From: Candidatus Formimonas warabiya
Lineage (GTDB): Bacteria; Bacillota; Dehalobacteriia; Dehalobacteriales; Dehalobacteriaceae
NCBI RefSeq assembly: GCF_002777255.1
Contig: NZ_CP017634.1
Span: 632,903 to 696,902, forward strand
Direction of reading: 5' to 3'
Length of the DNA: 64,000 bases
A program made the position numbers and the translations under genes. The notes under the pieces are model-generated. The model did no database searches, had not been told where the DNA came from, and worked only from the letters and a program-made list of their open reading frames with translations. Each line of letters opens with the position of its first letter. The first letter of the stretch is position 1. Of the stretch, positions 61,888-64,000 are shown piece by piece.

Positions 61888-61912
61888 AAAAAAGCGCTTA
61901 TGCGCTTTTTAT
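61888..61912 (+). terminator. Rho-independent terminator
   Basis: AAAAGCGC / GCGCTTTT stem, loop TTAT, T tail, downstream of ytxC. Confidence 0.85.
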
Positions 61913-61973
61913 TGCTTTTAAGCCCTGGGAATGGTATTCTTACTAAAAAGATTTCCGTGACATGGAGGATTTT

Positions 61974-62576
61974 ATGTGGCTTCAGTTGATTACTATTCCT
62001 CTGGTAGGGGCATTGATTGGTTGGATTACCAATGTTTTAGCAATCAAATTAATTTTCCGGCCTTATCGGCCTGTACGCATTCCCCTTTTGCATTATCAAA
62101 TTCAAGGACTGATTCCTAAGAGAAGGGAAGAATTGGCGGTCAATGTGGGACAAGTCATTGGCAATGAATTGCTTTCCTGGGACGATGTCCTGTCTAAATT
62201 AAACCAAAAAAGCATCAAAGAAAGAATTGTGAAGTCAGTGGTAGAGACAGTAATGCAAAAATTGGATGAGCGGACCCCTTCTTTGGTTCCCCATTCCCTC
62301 AAAAAGTTATTTCTTGGTATCGTAGAAGACATTCTGTATAAAGAAACTCCGGGGATGATCAATAATTTCTTAATGGATTTCTCTGGTAAGGTGAAAGATG
62401 AGATTGACTTTCCCCACATGATCCAAGATAAAATCAACAATTATGATCTGCATGAATTGGAGCGGGTGATACTTTTAATTGCCTCCCGGGAACTAAAACA
62501 TATTGAAATTCTGGGAGGGGTTTTAGGGTTTGTCATCGGAGTAGTTCAGGCCCTGCTTTTCTATTTATTTGAATAA
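61974..62576 (+). CDS. DUF445 membrane protein
   Basis: 200-residue protein with N- and C-terminal membrane helices (LQLITIPLVGALIGWITNVLAIKLIF and LGGVLGFVIGVVQALLFYLF) around a helical soluble domain; typical of the DUF445/YheB family of spore formers. The ATG at 61974 follows GGAGG by 5 bases, whereas the in-frame ATG at 61962 overlaps that RBS. Function unknown. Confidence 0.82.
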   Translation: MWLQLITIPLVGALIGWITNVLAIKLIFRPYRPVRIPLLHYQIQGLIPKRREELAVNVGQVIGNELLSWDDVLSKLNQKSIKERIVKSVVETVMQKLDERTPSLVPHSLKKLFLGIVEDILYKETPGMINNFLMDFSGKVKDEIDFPHMIQDKINNYDLHELERVILLIASRELKHIEILGGVLGFVIGVVQALLFYLFE

Positions 62577-62674
62577 GGGAGCTAACTATTCAGTAGTTAG
62601 AAGCCGGGAGTCAGCATGGAAAAGTGTTTATCGACGGGAAATATCCCGGCGGGTAAATTTTAAATCGTAAAAAA

Positions 62675-62703
62675 TTGACAACAAAGTTGATTCGCTTTAT
62701 AAT
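62675..62703 (+). promoter_or_regulatory. Consensus promoter of thrS
   Basis: TTGACA (62675-62680), 17-base spacer, TATAAT (62698-62703). Confidence 0.85.
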
Positions 62704-62734
62704 TAGGGATAAAATTAATAATAAAAAAATGTAA

Positions 62735-62990
62735 TGCTGGGGAAAGTAGCTTTTTTACCTGTTTCAGAGAGGAGACATTCAGGCTGAAAGTGTCTCTAAC
62801 GAGGTATGATTGTGAATACCACCCCAAAACAGCGGATCAGAGCATCCCATTTGATGGGAAAGTAAGATGCGCCGGCTTGCCTGACGTTAGCAGCACAGAG
62901 TAAAAAGACAATCTGTCTTTTTGATAGGGTGGAACCACGGGAAGCCTTCTCGTCCCTTTTAGGGATGTGAAGGCTTTTATTTTTATATGA
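62735..62990 (+). promoter_or_regulatory. T-box riboswitch leader (tRNA-Thr)
   Basis: Long structured leader preceding thrS. The T-box consensus is present at 62926-62941 as AGGGTGGAACCACGGG; just after it an AAGCCTTC.../...GAAGGCTT stem with T-run (62941-62985) forms the terminator. A Stem-I-like arrangement (AGAGA...TGTCTCT) begins near 62767, and ACC at 62818-62820, a Thr codon, is the probable specifier. Uncharged tRNA-Thr would stabilise the antiterminator. Confidence 0.9.
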
Positions 62991-63007
62991 AAAGGAGGAA
63001 ATAGAAA

Positions 63008-64000
63008 ATGACAGTATCAGTTACTTTTCCGGACGGATCCGTACGGGAATACGAAGAAAAAAATACGGTGATGGATGTTTTAGAGTCGGTGAGCAAGGGA
63101 CTGGCCAAAAATGCTTTAACAGCAAAAATGAATGGGCACATGGTGGACTTAAACTGTCCCTTAAACCAGGATGCCACTATCGAAGCTATTACCTTTGAGG
63201 ATGAAAAGGGCCGGCAGGTATTCCGCCACAGTACCTCCCACATCCTGGCCCAGGCGGTACAGCGCCTGTTTCCGGGCACGAAACTGGGTATCGGCCCCGC
63301 AATTCAGGACGGGTTCTACTATGATTTTGATTCGGAACACACTTTTACTCCGGAAGATCTAGCTGCCATCGAGGAAGAAATGGCAAAAATTGTCCAGGCT
63401 TCTTATGCCTATCAGCGGGAAGGCGTAAGCCGGGAAGCGGCCCTGAAATTTTTTCAGGATAAGGGAGAAATTTACAAGGTAGAATTGATTCACGATCTTC
63501 CCGCTGATGCGGAAATCAGCCTTTACCGGCAGGGGGACTTTGTAGATTTGTGCGCCGGGCCCCATGTTCCGGATACCGGAAGGATCAAAGCTATTAAACT
63601 TCTTAATTTGGCCGGGGCTTACTGGCGGGGGAGCGAAAAGAATAAGATGCTGCAACGGATTTATGGCACTTCCTTTCCCAAAAAAGCCATGCTGGATGAG
63701 TATTTATTCCGGTTGGAAGAAGCAAAGAGACGGGATCACCGAAAAATCGGTACGGAACTGGAATTGTTCACTATTTTGGATGAAGGACCCGGGTTTCCCT
63801 TCTTTTTACCCAAAGGAATGATTTTAAGAAACGAATTGGAAAACTTTTGGCGGCAAGAGCACCGGAAATGGGACTATGAGGAGATTAAGACGCCCATCAT
63901 TTTGAGCCGGGGATTATGGGAACAATCCGGCCATTGGGATCATTATAAAGATAACATGTATTTTACGAAGATTGATGAGCAGGATTATGCCGTGAAGCCG
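63008..64000 (+). CDS. thrS: Threonyl-tRNA synthetase, 5' part
   Basis: The first 331 codons, running off the window. TGS domain (1-62), then the editing (SAD) domain with HSTSHILAQAVQ (about residues 73-84) and CAGPHVPDTGRIKA (about 181), and the beginning of the class II catalytic core with the motif 2 region approaching (GLWEQSGHWDHYKDNM). Controlled by the T-box leader. AAAGGAGG lies 10 bases before the ATG. Confidence 0.97.
   Translation, partial: MTVSVTFPDGSVREYEEKNTVMDVLESVSKGLAKNALTAKMNGHMVDLNCPLNQDATIEAITFEDEKGRQVFRHSTSHILAQAVQRLFPGTKLGIGPAIQDGFYYDFDSEHTFTPEDLAAIEEEMAKIVQASYAYQREGVSREAALKFFQDKGEIYKVELIHDLPADAEISLYRQGDFVDLCAGPHVPDTGRIKAIKLLNLAGAYWRGSEKNKMLQRIYGTSFPKKAMLDEYLFRLEEAKRRDHRKIGTELELFTILDEGPGFPFFLPKGMILRNELENFWRQEHRKWDYEEIKTPIILSRGLWEQSGHWDHYKDNMYFTKIDEQDYAVKP

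Overview
The window reads as chromosomal DNA of an anaerobic, endospore-forming member of the Firmicutes (Clostridia, possibly Peptococcaceae-like). The evidence is Shine-Dalgarno-rich genes with many TTG/GTG starts, spore germination and coat genes (sleB, ypeB, CotF-like, GerMN, ytxC), a T-box leader on thrS, a monofunctional Ni-CODH (cooS), a MetH-reactivation-like protein, a B12-dependent mutase-like protein and AddAB in place of RecBCD. The genus is inference. No prophage, CRISPR array, rRNA or intact transposase was found.

Layout. 1-3.8 kb: phosphate uptake operon (pstS end, pstC, pstA, pstB, phoU). 4-6.4 kb: small membrane protein, FAD oxidoreductase, UPF0173 hydrolase. 6.5-9.5 kb: dinB among tiny DUF1540, zinc-ribbon and ferritin/CotF-like genes. 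9.6-13.6 kb: nth, an S41 protease, speE-speB. 13.7-16.5 kb: four tRNAs (Val, Asp, Phe, Gly), then sleB-ypeB on the minus strand, then tRNA-Cys and tRNA-Leu. 16.9-20.5 kb: two tandem 27-residue microproteins behind a consensus promoter, then an unrecognised gene, a DUF3231-like gene and others. 21-24.3 kb: a B12-domain mutase-like protein with its MutL-type partner. 24.4-33.5 kb: RCC1-like secreted protein, then addB-addA. 33.6-38.6 kb: cooS, HD-GYP, an HslV-like Ntn hydrolase and small proteins. 38.7-45.9 kb: hemolysin III, asd, AraC regulator, nitrilase-type amidohydrolase, SLH protein, and a palindrome-rich gap. 46-55.5 kb: rarD, lipid kinase, acyl-CoA ligase, cell-wall amidase, GerMN lipoprotein, 5'-nucleotidase, MetH-activation-like protein, permease. 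55.8-64 kb: tRNA-Val, a toxin-like mini-ORF, PAS histidine kinase, SLH protein, YtxC, DUF445 and the start of thrS.

Functional themes. Envelope and spore functions dominate. Three proteins (S41 protease, RCC1-like protein, amidase) carry the same copper-amine-oxidase-N-type stalk domain, and two carry SLH domains. Corrinoid chemistry appears twice (mutase/MutL pair, MetH-activation-like protein). Palindromic REP-like sequences are scattered between genes, and one has entered the addB reading frame in phase.

Most worth following up: the twin 27-residue microproteins, the mutase/MutL cassette, the in-frame repeat in addB, and the orphan HslV-like protein with Ser where Thr1 is expected.
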